DNA of 64,000 bases, taken from the NCBI GenBank assembly GCA_036245525.1, contig BTPG01000001.1, forward strand, positions 215,860,092 to 215,924,091, read 5' to 3'. This stretch comes from Semisulcospira habei (Eukaryota > Mollusca > Gastropoda > Semisulcospiridae). The translations under genes were made by a program, and so were the position numbers. Within the stretch, counting starts at the first letter, position 1. Every line of letters begins with the position of its first letter. Shown here one piece after another: positions 12,556 through 22,199 of the stretch. A model generated the notes under the pieces. That model was not told the DNA's origin, searched no databases, and was given only the letters and a program-made list of their open reading frames with translations.

Positions 12556-12756
12556 TTAACACGTTCTTGGCTAAGGTCCGAAATTCCAAAATTTGGGAGT
12601 TGTCCTAAAAAGTAATTTCGAAGACGTATCAACTATGCTAGTTTAAGGATGGTGCCATAATAGTTTTTGCGCCTACAGGCTCCAGGTTATTCCGGCACCA
12701 CCCTTGAACTGGCATGGTCGATGCGTCTCTTGCTGTAGAGTGTCAGTAATGAATGT
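12556..12756. mobile_element. Family B MITE, degraded
   Basis: Begins TTAACACGTTCTTGGC. The hairpin at 12637-12722 is recognisable but decayed (GGCGCC centre lost on one side: TTTTGCGCCTACAGGCTCC). The right end is near GAGTGTCAGTAATGAATG. Confidence 0.6.
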
Positions 12757-12900
12757 CTTTTGACCACCGCAGAGGTGATTTCACAGACGCGGCATCGAAT
12801 AAGGTCCGAACAAATCTTGGCCACAGCTGGATTCGAATCCGCGATCTTCCGGACGAGGTTCAAACGCTCCACCACGAGAGCTCACTAAAGTCCCCAAAGA
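12757..12900 (-). mobile_element. tRNA-derived SINE, copy 1
   Basis: On the minus strand a box A-like GTGGTGGAGCG is followed about 30 bases later by GGATTCGAATCC, a near-ideal RNA polymerase III box B, then a shared body containing TTTGTTCGGACC. The same arrangement and body recur at 44993-45135. I interpret this as a SINE with a tRNA-like head rather than a functional tRNA, because no cloverleaf closes. Confidence 0.55.
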
Positions 12901-12948
12901 ACTGTCAGTGTGTTAATTTATTTTCCTCTCAAGGCTATAATACTACTA

Positions 12949-14082
12949 CTAATAATAATAATAATAATAATAATAACAATTACGGTATTTATAATGCGCT
13001 TATCTTATAATAATTATAACTCTAAGCGCGCACTCACAAATCGCACACGCATGCGCATGCTTTAGACAATGACTCACGTACCACAAATAGTGAAAATACA
13101 TTACGACGGTCAGCTTGGGGTGGGGAGTATGGTGATATAGTGCTAGAACTGTTGAAAGAGGTGAGTTTTGAGGGCGGACTGGAAGGAGGAGAGAGAGTGT
13201 TTCTGACGGAGAGAGAGTGGGAGAGTGTTCCAGGTGGATGGACCGTAGACGGAGAAGGAGCGGGGGCCGAAAGTGCTGAGTTTGGTGCGGGGGATGAGGA
13301 GGCGGAGAGGGTCGGAGGCGGAGCGGAGGGAGCGGTAAGGAGTGTACGGGTGAAGTAAGTTGGAGAGATATGTAGGAGCGTAGTTGTTCAGGGATTTGTA
13401 GCGGAGAGACAGAATCTTGTATTGGATGCATTGGGGGATGGTGAGCCAGTGAAGGAGCTTGAGCAGGGGAGTGATGTGATCGGATTTTTTCTTTCTGAGG
13501 ACGAGGCGGGCAGCATTGTTCTGGACGCGCTGGAGAGTGAGAGTGGTGGAGTGAGGAAGGCCGGAAAGGAGAGAGTTGCAATAGTCGATGCGAGATAAAA
13601 TGAGGGAGACAGCGAGTTTGGTGGCAGCTTCGATAGTGAGGTATTTTCTGATCTGACTGATGCGGCGGAGGTGGAAATAACATGCCTGGGCCGTGGCGGA
13701 GACGAAGCTGGTCATGGAAAGAAAGGAATCGAGGATAACGCCAAGGTTCTTGACCGAGTCAGAGAGGGAGATGGGGGTGCTGTCGAGTTGAAGGTGGAGA
13801 GATGGAGGGAGCTGGGGAAGTTTCTGGCGAGTGCCTACCAGCATGGCTTCCGTTTTGTCGTCGTTCAGTTTGAGTTTGTTTGCTGTCATCCAGTTTTTCA
13901 CGTCTTCGTAGCAGTCAACCGTGCGAGTCAGTAGTGCCTGAGTGTTGTCGAGTTTGTCTTTGTCTAGTAGTTGTGAGTCGTCAGCGTAGAGGTGGTGGTG
14001 TATGTGGTGAGACTGGATGATGTTGGACAGGGGAGAGGTGTAGAGTGTGAAAAGGACCGGGCCCAGGACGGACCCATAGAGC
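12949..14082 (-). mobile_element. 5'-truncated LINE, Jockey/CR1 group, with (ATT)n tail
   Basis: Minus-strand element running from within the reverse transcriptase domain (14082) to a short 3' UTR and an AAT/ATT run at 12951-12976. The 3' UTR carries AGCGCATTATAAATACCGTA on the minus strand. The same tail occurs at 46850-46988 and 48256-48400. Truncation at the RT palm is typical of incomplete target-primed reverse transcription. Confidence 0.85.
13143..14082 (-). pseudogene. Reverse transcriptase C-terminal half (LINE fragment)
   Basis: Open minus-strand frame of about 310 retrotransposon-like codons. It begins at [17 protein letters not shown] (RT motif before the catalytic box), then has [10 protein letters not shown], the RT catalytic YADD box at about 13968-13994, then KTEAMLVGT and a VKNLGVILD thumb motif. 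The C-terminal region has RSASDPLRL and GPSTWNTLP, typical of CR1/L2-like LINEs, ending LFQQF. The in-frame codons upstream of 14082 do not resemble RT and are probably flanking DNA. The endonuclease and RT fingers are missing, so it cannot be autonomous. The frame is otherwise intact, suggesting fairly recent insertion. Confidence 0.88.
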
Positions 14083-14285
14083 AAAATGATACTGGGCTGA
14101 TGGCTGGGAGGGCCGCAGACTTTCTGCCGACTGGTCGCAGCTGGTTGTGGTATCACATAATTATGAGGATACGAGTAACTCAATCCCATCTAGTGTCAAT
14201 AACCTCCTGTAAAGTCTTCCTACGCTATTTACAGGTCGACGCCGTCTGTCTTTGCATTTGCTGCTTCTAATTGGGAGCCAACCCA

Positions 14286-14357
14286 GCTACAAGAGGTCAA
14301 AACCCTCGTGAGCCCTCGCATTCGCGGGGGCTCATGAGGATTTAGGCCTCTTGCTGA
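14286..14357. mobile_element. Family A MITE hairpin core
   Basis: Arms CAAGAGGTCAAAACCCTCGT and GGATTTAGGCCTCTTGC around a CGCATTCGCGGGGGCTCATG centre. Termini are not recognisable. Confidence 0.6.
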
Positions 14358-14949
14358 ATTATAATTTAACACTATGTTATTTAGGCGAAGAAAGATATAA
14401 TTGCACTTTACGAAAATTATCGCCGTGAGCCATTGGAGACCAAATATTTTCACGACAGTGCAGATCGGTTGAAAGACAAAGCATATTGGACCATCGCGGA
14501 ATTTTGCGGTACAGTTGTCATGACCCTCCTGTTGCGCAAGGGTGTTGTAATTTATTCACAGATAAGAAGGAAAACAATTGTCAGAAACAAACGAAGACAA
14601 TAGTATCATTATTTGTATTCGCCTAAATAGCAATTTGTACATTTCTACCACAAAAAGCATGCACTTCCAACAGAGATAAGTGAACAGGTACAAACACAGC
14701 ATCCCCAAACAATTGCGCCTAATTCCATCCTTCCCGCTCCCCCTCTCTCGTCCCCCTCTCTCGTCCTCCCCCTCTCTCGTCCTCCTCAATCCCGCCTCAG
14801 CCCCCCCCCCCACCCCCACCCCACCCCGCCCCTAAGCCCGCCCCATCCTTTCTCTCTCACCGAATCTGTTCCCCGCGAGACCAAAATGTTGAGTTTGCAG
14901 TGATGAAGCGTATTTTACTTATGCGATATATATAGAATCTTACAACGAT
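14358..14949. other. No gene; C/T-rich tract
   Basis: Pyrimidine-rich tract with CCCCTCTCTCGTC repeats at about 14720-14870. No coding or RNA signal. Confidence 0.5.
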
Positions 14950-15082
14950 GTTTAGGTGACACTGAGAATCTCACTCGAGTGGTTTGAAAACCTTATCCTA
15001 CGAGCGAAAGCGAGTAGAGAGCGAAAGCGAGTAGGATAAGGTTTTAAGACCACGAGAGTGAGATTCTCAGTATTACCTAAAC
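14950..15082. mobile_element. Family E large palindrome, 133 bp (MITE-like)
   Basis: Left arm GTTTAGGTGACACTGAGAAT continues through CTCACTCGAGTGG and AACCTTATCCTAC. The right arm is its reverse complement with few mismatches, ending GAGATTCTCAGTATTACCTA then AAC. The loop is a direct repeat of GAGCGAAAGCGAGTAG. It resembles a foldback or MITE with arms of about 55 bp. Confidence 0.65.
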
Positions 15083-15460
15083 ACTGATATAATAATCTAT
15101 TTCTTACTCACCGTTTTCTCTTTAAAAAGGAATATTTGACAGTTGCTTTTCGTCAAAAAACCTAGTCACAACACAGCCACCATTGAGTCATGGCGAAGGT
15201 CTTGACGTAATTTGTTTGTAATGTGACGTCACTATTTTGGATGCCAGACAGATGTTTCTAATAGCGCGTCACTGTGAAATGATGTCATTGGGCCTGAGCT
15301 GAAAGTAGTCACGTTTCAATATCGCGTGTGCCCATACCTTTTTGTTGACCAGACTTTCTACAGGACAAAGAGTATTCTTGGCCTTTCACGCAGCACGGAT
15401 GCATCACACACATCTTCTCCGCTGAAAGGCAGCAGAGCGGGAGGTGTGTAAGAAAGGCCT
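15083..15460. other. No recognisable feature
   Basis: Mixed sequence between the large palindrome and a GT run; nothing supportable. Confidence 0.45.
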
Positions 15461-15611
<151 letters not shown>

Positions 15612-15697
15612 TACCTAAATTCGAAAACGTTGATCACAGCAGACATTGTGGTTTTGGAAATAAAATAATTGTCACCCGCGCTTTTTGTTTGTTTTCA

Positions 15698-16617
15698 AAA
15701 TCCAGACCACAAAGGTGATTGCCGAGCGGCTGGGCGAATTGCAAAATGCAGACCACAAAGGTGATTGCCGAGCGGCTGGGCGAATTGCAAAATGCAGACC
15801 ACAAAGGTGATTGCCGAGCGGCTGGGCGAATTGCAAAATGCAGACCACAAAGGTGATTGCCGAGCGGCTGGGCGAATTGCAAAATGCAGACCACAAAGGT
15901 GATTGCCGAGCGGCTGGGCGAATTGCAAAATGCAGACCACAAAGGTGATTGCCGAGCGGCTGGGCGAATTGCAAAATGCAGACCACAAAGGTGATTGCCG
16001 AGCGGCTGGGCGAATTGCAAAATGCAGACCACAAAGGTGATTGCCGAGCGGCTGGGCGAATTGCAAAATGCAGACCACAAAGGTGATTGCCGAGCGGCTG
16101 GGCGAATTGCAAAATGCAGACCACAAAGGTGATTGCCGAGCGGCTGGGCGAATTGCAAAATGCAGACCACAAAGGTGATTGCCGAGCGGCTGGGCGAATT
16201 GCAAAATGCAGACCACAAAGGTGATTGCCGAGCGGCTGGGCGAATTGCAAAATGCAGACCACAAAGGTGATTGCCGAGCGGCTGGGCGAATTGCAAAATG
16301 CAGACCACAAAAGTGATTGCCGAGCGGCTGGGCGAATTGCAAAATGCAGACCACAAAGGTGATTGCCGAGCGGCTGGGCGAATTGCAAAATGCAGACCAC
16401 AAAGGTGATTGCCGAGCGGCTGGGCGAATTGCAAAATCCGGACCACAAAGGTGATTGCCGAGCGGCTGGGCGAATTGCAAAATCCAGACCACAAAGGTGA
16501 TTGCCGAGCGGCTGGGCGAATTGCAAAATCCGGACCACAAAGGTGATTGCCGAGCGGCTGGGCGAATTGCAAAATCCAGACCACAAAGGTGATTGCCGGG
16601 CGGCTGGGCGAATTGCA
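15698..16617. repeat. 46-bp minisatellite, 20 near-identical units
   Basis: Unit contains CAGACCACAAAGGTGATTGC, CGAGCGGCTGGGCG and AATTGCAAAAT. Units in the middle are identical; those after 16430 carry CCGGACC or CCAGACC. As 46 is not a multiple of three and the unit has no minus-strand stop, all three minus frames are open for about 340 codons. That shows the frames are artefacts. A single diverged monomer occurs at 54014-54056. Confidence 0.97.
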
Positions 16618-16668
16618 AATAAGATCCCAACAAGGAGAGAAGCGCGAGGACAAAAACAACGCGATGTA

Positions 16669-16883
16669 TCAACCCCTTCACTGCCCGGGAAAACTGAACG
16701 CGATCTAACTGCAAGAGGCATAGATCCTCATGAGCCCCCGCGAATGCGGGGGCTCATGAGGATCTATGCCTCTTGCTGAGGCCACTTTGTGTGCATGTTC
16801 TTCGGACATTTGTGGCTTTCGGTCGTTCAGTGAAGACAGAGTTCAGAAAACAATATGGACGTACCTGGCATGTAAAGGCTTAA
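16669..16883. mobile_element. Family A MITE with perfect hairpin
   Basis: Left end TCAACCCCTTCACTGCCCGG, right end CATGTAAAGGCTTAA. The stem at 16711-16776 is uninterrupted: GCAAGAGGCATAGATCCTCA pairs fully with its right arm. The terminal TTAA (16880-16883) is also the first four bases of the following family B element. Confidence 0.85.
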
Positions 16884-17093
16884 CTCATTCTACTCCAAGT
16901 CCGAAATCCCCAAATTTTGCCATTGTCCTCTGAAGACTGCATTGCAGTGCAGGACACAGGTCGACCATAATAGTTCAAGGGTGATGCCAGAATAGCCTGG
17001 CGCCCATAGGCGCCAAGCTATTTTGGCATCACCCTTAAACTATCATGGTCGATCCTTATCTTGCTGTAGTGTGTCTGGGGTAGAAGGAGTTAA
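16880..17093. mobile_element. Family B MITE sharing a TTAA with family A
   Basis: Starts TTAACTCATTCTACTCC and ends GGGGTAGAAGGAGTTAA. The central hairpin pairs GGGTGATGCCAGAAT with ATTTTGGCATCACCC around GGCGCC. It abuts the preceding family A copy through a single TTAA. Confidence 0.8.
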
Positions 17094-17737
17094 ACCTTCA
17101 CTGGTTAATTAAAACTGTTTGAAGCACTTTTCCAAAAAAGTTGGTTGGTTGTACATTGCTTAACGTCCCGACAGCAACAAGACGTTTTCAGGACGTGCCT
17201 GCACTGCTTGTGAAAAAAAAAAAAAACCCAACTAAACAGAATATTGAATGTATGTCGCCAGACGGTCTGATACGCTAAATAAACCTAGGACCATTATTTT
17301 AGCAACACACATCCAATATCAAGAGTTACAGGCAGCGCAGACCGTAGGGAGAGTTTAAAAAAGGAAAATACAGGTGAATGGACCAAGGGCAGTCAGAAAC
17401 ACATCCCCCAGAATAGAGGGGAAAACCTACCCTGTGGGGCTGACCAGGGTGACCCTGGGAACTAAAAAGTAGTTAATATAAGGCAGACCCGGGTGGGGAT
17501 TTTTAAAAGAAAGTGGGGGGGGGGGGGCTTAAACCTGAACATATAACAAGCTGTGATGTACTTGTCCTTTCGAAGCGTTCAATTGTTTCCTTTGTTGAAA
17601 TTATCTTGTAATTTGTTTGTTTCTTGGCTGTGTGCATGTGTTGGGGAGAAATGTAGCCCCTTCCCTACCCCTGTCTGTAAATTTTGTCCCTGAAATCTTT
17701 TGGTTCTTTCAACCACCCAAAGACACAACCGTCCAAC
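17094..17737. other. No recognisable gene
   Basis: Unique-looking sequence with short A, T and G runs; no repeat unit or RNA gene seen. Confidence 0.45.
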
Positions 17738-18022
17738 AAATAGGGGCTCATGAGGATCTGTGTCTCTTGCAGTCGGGTTGCGTTAACACTTTTAGCGCCA
17801 TGGTCGCATTTCCCGATTTTTGGAAGTGTTACTTAACGACTATGTAGCACTTGCAGGAGGTGGATTGACCATGATAATTCAAGGGTAGCGCCAGATTAGC
17901 TTGGCGCCTTCAGGCGCCAAGGTAATCTGGCACTACCCTTGAATTATCACGGTCAATCAATCTCCTGCTGTAGGATGTTGGCGCTGAGAGGGTTAAATTT
18001 ATCTCGGCAGTAAAGGGGTTAA
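17738..18022. mobile_element. Family A MITE split by a family B insertion
   Basis: The 5' segment GGGGCTCATGAGGATCTGTG...GGGTTGCGTTAA (17738-17786) resumes after 17996 as ATTTATCTCGGCAGTAAAGG then GGTTAA. Removing the family B copy leaves GTTGCG-TTAA-ATTTATCTCGGCAG, which matches the right end of intact family A copies (CTCGGCAGTG at 1122). The left arm is missing. Confidence 0.75.
17783..17996. mobile_element. Family B MITE nested in family A, with TTAA duplication
   Basis: Begins TTAACACTTTTAGCGCC and ends GGCGCTGAGAGGGTTAA, giving inverted termini of about 17 bp. TTAA is present at both ends and once in the reconstructed empty site. The hairpin at about 17868-17958 pairs TGATAATTCAAGGGTAGCGC with its right arm. 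This is the clearest evidence that the family inserts at TTAA like piggyBac elements. Confidence 0.85.
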
Positions 18023-18133
18023 CCCTTTGCGTGTCGGTAGCGGTTTTCGTCGCGATGATAAACCTGCAGGACTGGCTGGCTGACTGGATTCCTACAGGAA
18101 TCATCGCGACTAAATCCGCTACCGACACCCACA
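18019..18133. mobile_element. Family C hairpin element at TTAA
   Basis: TTAACCCTTTGCGTGTCGG opens a hairpin in which GTGTCGGTAGCGG and CGTCGCGATGAT pair with ATCATCGCGAC and CCGCTACCGACAC. It shares its TTAA (18019-18022) with the end of the preceding family A copy. The start is piggyBac-like. The right terminus is not recognised. Confidence 0.6.
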
Positions 18134-18365
18134 GGACGAACGATTTCAACGCTGCACGCGTACCCGATTAATTAATGAGCACCCGGGACATCTGAGATTG
18201 TATCGTTACCTGGCACAGGATGAAGTCTGGCGCGGCGATCAAAGATATTCTACCCATGCGCACACATGTTCCCGCCTCTGGGTCTTTCGCGACTCGGGTA
18301 TCAGAGAGGTCAGGAAAGGGCAGTCATTGCGGAGTCGGACACACTGGAGTCTAAAACAGAATGAG

Positions 18366-18398
18366 CATGTGTGGGTGTGGGTGTGGATGTGGGTGTGT

Positions 18399-18463
<65 letters not shown>

Positions 18464-18735
18464 TGTGTGTGTGTCTGAGTGTGAGAATGTGTGTGTGTGT
18501 GTGAGTGTGTGAGTGCGTGTGAATGAATGTGTGTGTGTGTGTGTGTGTGTGTGTGTCTGCGTGTAAGTGAGTGAGTGTGTGTGTGTGTGCGTGTGTGTGT
18601 GTGCGTGTGAGTTAGTCCGTGTGAATGAGTGTGTGTGTGTGTGTGTGTCTGTGTGTGTGTGTGTGTGTGTGTGAGTGTGCGTGAGTTTGTGTATGTAAGA
18701 GAGACAGACAGACAGACAGACAGGTAGACAGACAG
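18366..18735. repeat. Imperfect (GT)n followed by (GACA)n
   Basis: GT dinucleotides with scattered GAGT, GAAT and GCGT interruptions to about 18690, then GACAGACAGACAGGTAGACA to about 18735. The Thr-His minus-strand frame is an artefact. Confidence 0.95.
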
Positions 18736-18740
18736 GGAGA

Positions 18741-20140
18741 CAGAGACAGAGGTTTTGCATTTGCCATTTGCAATCAGTCACTGATCGTTTTTTGTCAGTG
18801 GCGTGTAGGCTTTCACTTCTGCTGTTCCTTGTTATGTTCCGAAGGACACTGAGTGCTCTCCGTCAGCATGCGATTCATTTTTGGACAAAGGCCGTTCACA
18901 TTCAGCGCATCGCGATACCCCCCGGCCACACAGCACACTGTGTTGTGGCGTTCGAGTTATCGTTTTATGAAACTAACATTAGGTTTGTATTTCAAAAAAT
19001 GAAACAAAGTAAGCTAAAGTTCTTCGGACCTAAATCAGACTTAGCTGGCCGGCGCACAACTGTGCGCGGGCCAGCTAAGTCTGACGTAGTCTCGATTTTA
19101 TTTTCTTACCGGATGATTTCTTTTTTGCAAGTTTGGGATCAGAGACACATTAGCGTCATATCTAAAAGCTTGTGCATTCGTTGAAATGTGTCGCGGAAGA
19201 AACGAAAATCTTCTCAATATATTTATGGCAAAGAAACAACTTCTGCGCACGCGCAGAAACACGCTGAAAACGTTCCGATGCAAACCCGCCAAAGTCCTGC
19301 ATAATTATAGTCAAAGTCCTGCATAATTATAGTCACAGTCTCATTTGGGGGGAATTGGGAGTATGTCCGAAATACACGAGAACTCGCGGAACAGCTCAGT
19401 AAAATGGGCTTCTCGCAGTCTCATATCACCACGGATGAAGATTTGGAAGCCATCTTGGGAGGTTGGGTGTGTAAATGACGTCAGATAACACGTGACAGAC
19501 TCGGGACAACGCTGACTGGGTCGTGAAATTAGACATGTTGCTTGCGAAGTGCTGTACCCCAATAGCCAAAATGTCTTCGGGCCCACTGCGGCCTTTTGCT
19601 TACTGGGCAGTTGTAGAGACAGGATCTGTCACCGCATTCTGATCGAACTGGGACGCTTTGTATTTCAAAGAAACGGTTGAAATGGAGGAGAAACGGACGA
19701 AACTCCTTCGTTTCTTTGAAATGTCGCATTCCATTTCGGCATGTGCGGGTTCCATGAGGAATTCTGTGATATAATTATGCGCGTGATATTGGTGTGTCTG
19801 AACTGTGCAACCCTGCCCTACCAGGCCATACGGCGTCCTACGCCAGCGTGTTCTTTTTGCGCAGTAAAACGTGACATTGACGGAATTTGTAATTTTCGCG
19901 ATGAAATTACTCTTCTGTTAACTTTACCAGTCTTTGCAAATCGTACACTGGTTACGCGCACCTGCTAGCTTTGTCAAGCTGTCTATGCCCAGAGGCAAAT
20001 ACAATAACACCGGCATCTTGAGATTATTATGACTGGTGCAATCGACGTGCTCAGAAACACGCGCGACCCCATACACACACAAAAATCAGTGAAAGATCAT
20101 CCTAGTTTTCTTGCTTAGGTGTTAATCATAAATAATTAAC
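18741..20140. other. No recognisable gene
   Basis: Unique-looking sequence. A plus-strand frame of 138 codons at 18768-19184 shows no domain or membrane pattern and is crossed by a DNA palindrome. AAGTCCTGCATAATTATAGT is duplicated in tandem at about 19290-19332. Confidence 0.45.
19035..19084. repeat. Palindrome, 24-bp arms (family G)
   Basis: TCAGACTTAGCTGGCC then GGCGCACA pairs with TGTGCGCGGGCCAGCTAAGT plus CTGA. Probably a small MITE or foldback; no termini found. Confidence 0.55.
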
Positions 20141-20212
20141 TCGTTCGAGACGAACTGCATCCGGATACGCGGCTTAATCCGAGTTTCAAGATGCAGTTCG
20201 TCTCGATTGAGC
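20141..20212. mobile_element. Family D palindromic element, second copy
   Basis: TCGTTCGAGACGAACTGCAT pairs with ATGCAGTTCGTCTCGATTGA. Preceded by AATTAAC as at 2816. The inner arms have diverged (GGATACGCGG left, unmatched right). Confidence 0.55.
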
Positions 20213-20294
20213 ATTTTTTTTTTAATAAGAGAAGTTAAGCGTGTAAAATCGAAATTACTAAATTAGAAAACGAAAGATTCATAAATTATGTACC

Positions 20295-20370
20295 TGTGGG
20301 CTGGTCCGTGATTTTGGACCTTAAGCTTCAAACCACAAAGTCTTAAACCACAGACCAGCACACCCACATC
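20295..20370. repeat. Family H hairpin, degraded copy
   Basis: GTGGGCTGGTCCGTGATTTT and GGACCTTAAG face CTTAAACCACAGACCAGCAC. Related to the perfect copy at 25461-25516. Confidence 0.45.
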
Positions 20371-20714
20371 AAAATACTTAGTTCTTGACGCACCAACCTC
20401 GCATGTATCAACAGTCACTCCTCAGTAACACGCACTTTGTTGCAAGTCATTTGAACGCTGAAATTGTTTCCTCTTACTGGCGATCAATCACGCAAGAAAC
20501 GCAGTTACTTCCCCTTATGAATCACGTGTTTAACACACACGTGTGACGCATTGCTCACGCGTGCGTGTGTCACTTCCTGTTTTAAAGGAACACCTATGAC
20601 GGGCGATTGCATTGTATTGTGGAGACATTTAACTCCACCACTGTCATTTAGACTGTGTTTCTGCACTCTCCGTTTATTCAACGCCAAAGATTTCCACAAT
20701 GGAACATGACTGTA

Positions 20715-20822
20715 AAGTGGGGTATAGATCCTCATGAGCCCCCGCAACTGCGGGGGCTCATGAGGCTCTATATCTCTTGCAGCTGTGTTGCGTTCGGTTT
20801 TCTTTGCCAGTGAATGAGTTAG
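20715..20822. mobile_element. Family A MITE, hairpin and right end
   Basis: Hairpin TATAGATCCTCATGAGCCCC...CTCATGAGGCTCTATATC, then the right end TTTGCCAGTGAATGAGTTAG. The 36-bp satellite starts at or within the last few bases. Confidence 0.7.
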
Positions 20823-21277
20823 TAAGGTGGGGGTTTCATGATGAGTATTGTGAGTTAATAAGGTGGGGGTTTCATGATGACTATTGTGAGTTAATACGGT
20901 AAGGGTTTCATGATGACTATTGTGAGTTAATAAGGTGGGGGTTTCATGATGACTATTGTGAGTTAATACGGTAAGGGTTTCATGATGACTATTGTGAGTT
21001 AATAAGGTGGGGGTTTCATGATGACTATTGTGAGTTAATACGGTAAGGGTTTCATGATGACTATTGTGAGTTAATAAGGTGGGGGTTTCATGATGACTAT
21101 TGTGAGTTAATACGGTAAGGGTTTCATGATGACTATTGTGAGTTAATAAGGTGTGGGTCTCATGATGACTATTGTGAGTTAATAAGGTAAGGGTTTCATG
21201 ATGACTATTGTGAGTTAATAACGTGGGGGTTTCATGATGACTATTGTGAGTTAATAAATGGGGGTTTCATGATGACT

Positions 21278-22199
21278 TACTTACTTACTTACGCCTTTCA
21301 CCCCTACCCGGGTATAGGCCGTCGACGAGAGACCTCCAGCAACTCCTGTCCTGTGCTTCTCCTTCGATTCTACTCCAGGTGGTTCCCAGTCTCTTGATGT
21401 CTGCTTGGAGGTCTCGACGCCAGGAGTTTCTCGGCCTACCTCTTTTCCTCTTTCCCTGAGGGTTCCATGACAATGCCTGCCTAGTGATACTGGAAGCTGG
21501 CTTTCTCAGACTGTGACCGATCCATCCCCATCTTCTTCGCCCAATTTCATTCTCTGCTGTTATCTGCTCTGTTCTCTCCCAGAGTCTGACGTTGCTGATC
21601 TTCTCTGGCCAGTGGATTTTCAAAATTCTTCTAAGGCAACTGTTCATGAAGGTCTGTACTCTGTTGACTGTGGTTTTTGTCAATCTCCATGTCTCTGCTC
21701 CATATAGGAGAACTGCTTTTACATTGGAGTTGAAAATCCGGACTTTGGTGTGTTGTGACAGCTCTCTGGAACTCCACACTTTTTTCAACTGGAGAAAGGC
21801 TGCTCTGGCTTTACCGATTCGTGCTCTGACATCTGCATCAGTGCCGCCTTTTTTGTCTATGATGCTCCCGAGATAGGTGAAGGACTCCACCTCCTCCAAC
21901 GGGGTGCCAGCAAGCAAGACTGGTTCTTCCCTGGTTGCGTTCAGCCTCATTGTCTTTGTTTTCTGTTTGTGAATGGTGAGGCCCACTTGGGACGAGATGT
22001 CAGCAAGCCTCGTGGTCTTGTCCTGCATTTGTTGATGAGTGTGGGACAGTAATGCCAAGTCGTCTGCAAAATCGAGGTCGTCAAGCTGTGTCCACAGTGT
22101 CCACTGTATTCCACTTCGTCTGTGCTCTGTGGTCATCTTCATGACCCAGTCTATGGCCAGTAGGAAGAGGAACGGAGACAGCAGACACCCCTGCCTGAC
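21278..22199 (-). mobile_element. 5'-truncated RTE-clade LINE inside the 36-bp satellite
   Basis: Minus-strand copy of about 922 bp ending in a (GTAA)4 tail at 21278-21290. Both flanks carry TTCATGATGACT (21266-21277 and 22200-22211), a plausible 12-bp target duplication. The same motif is in every satellite unit, so it could also be chance phase. Confidence 0.85.
21285..22199 (-). pseudogene. RTE reverse transcriptase C-terminal region (LINE fragment)
   Basis: Minus-strand frame, open to the stop at 21285, entering the RT domain at RQGCLLSPFLFLLAIDWVMK (read upstream of the first Met at 22142). It then has DLDFADDLALL, the FADD catalytic box, VGLTIHKQKTKTM, FTYLGSIIDKKGG and AVLLYGAETWRL, all characteristic of RTE-type RTs. 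The tail has GKRKRGRPRNSWRRDL, the usual basic C-terminus. Endonuclease and fingers are missing through 5' truncation. About 305 codons remain without a stop, implying a young insertion. It has no host role. Confidence 0.9.

Noticed and set aside
12780..12895. Functional tRNA gene on the minus strand
   Set aside because: Box A- and box B-like motifs are present, but no acceptor stem or anticodon arm closes, and the body recurs at 44993-45135, so a SINE fits better.
13000..13683. 227-codon Pro/His/Ser-rich minus-strand frame
   Set aside because: Shadow of the LINE reverse transcriptase frame at 13143-14082.
15634..16721. Three overlapping minus-strand frames of about 340 codons
   Set aside because: The same 46-bp unit is read in each frame; a real gene would not be open in all three.
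18768..19184. 138-codon plus-strand frame
   Set aside because: It crosses a 24-bp-arm DNA palindrome (19035-19084) and has no recognisable domain; likely chance.
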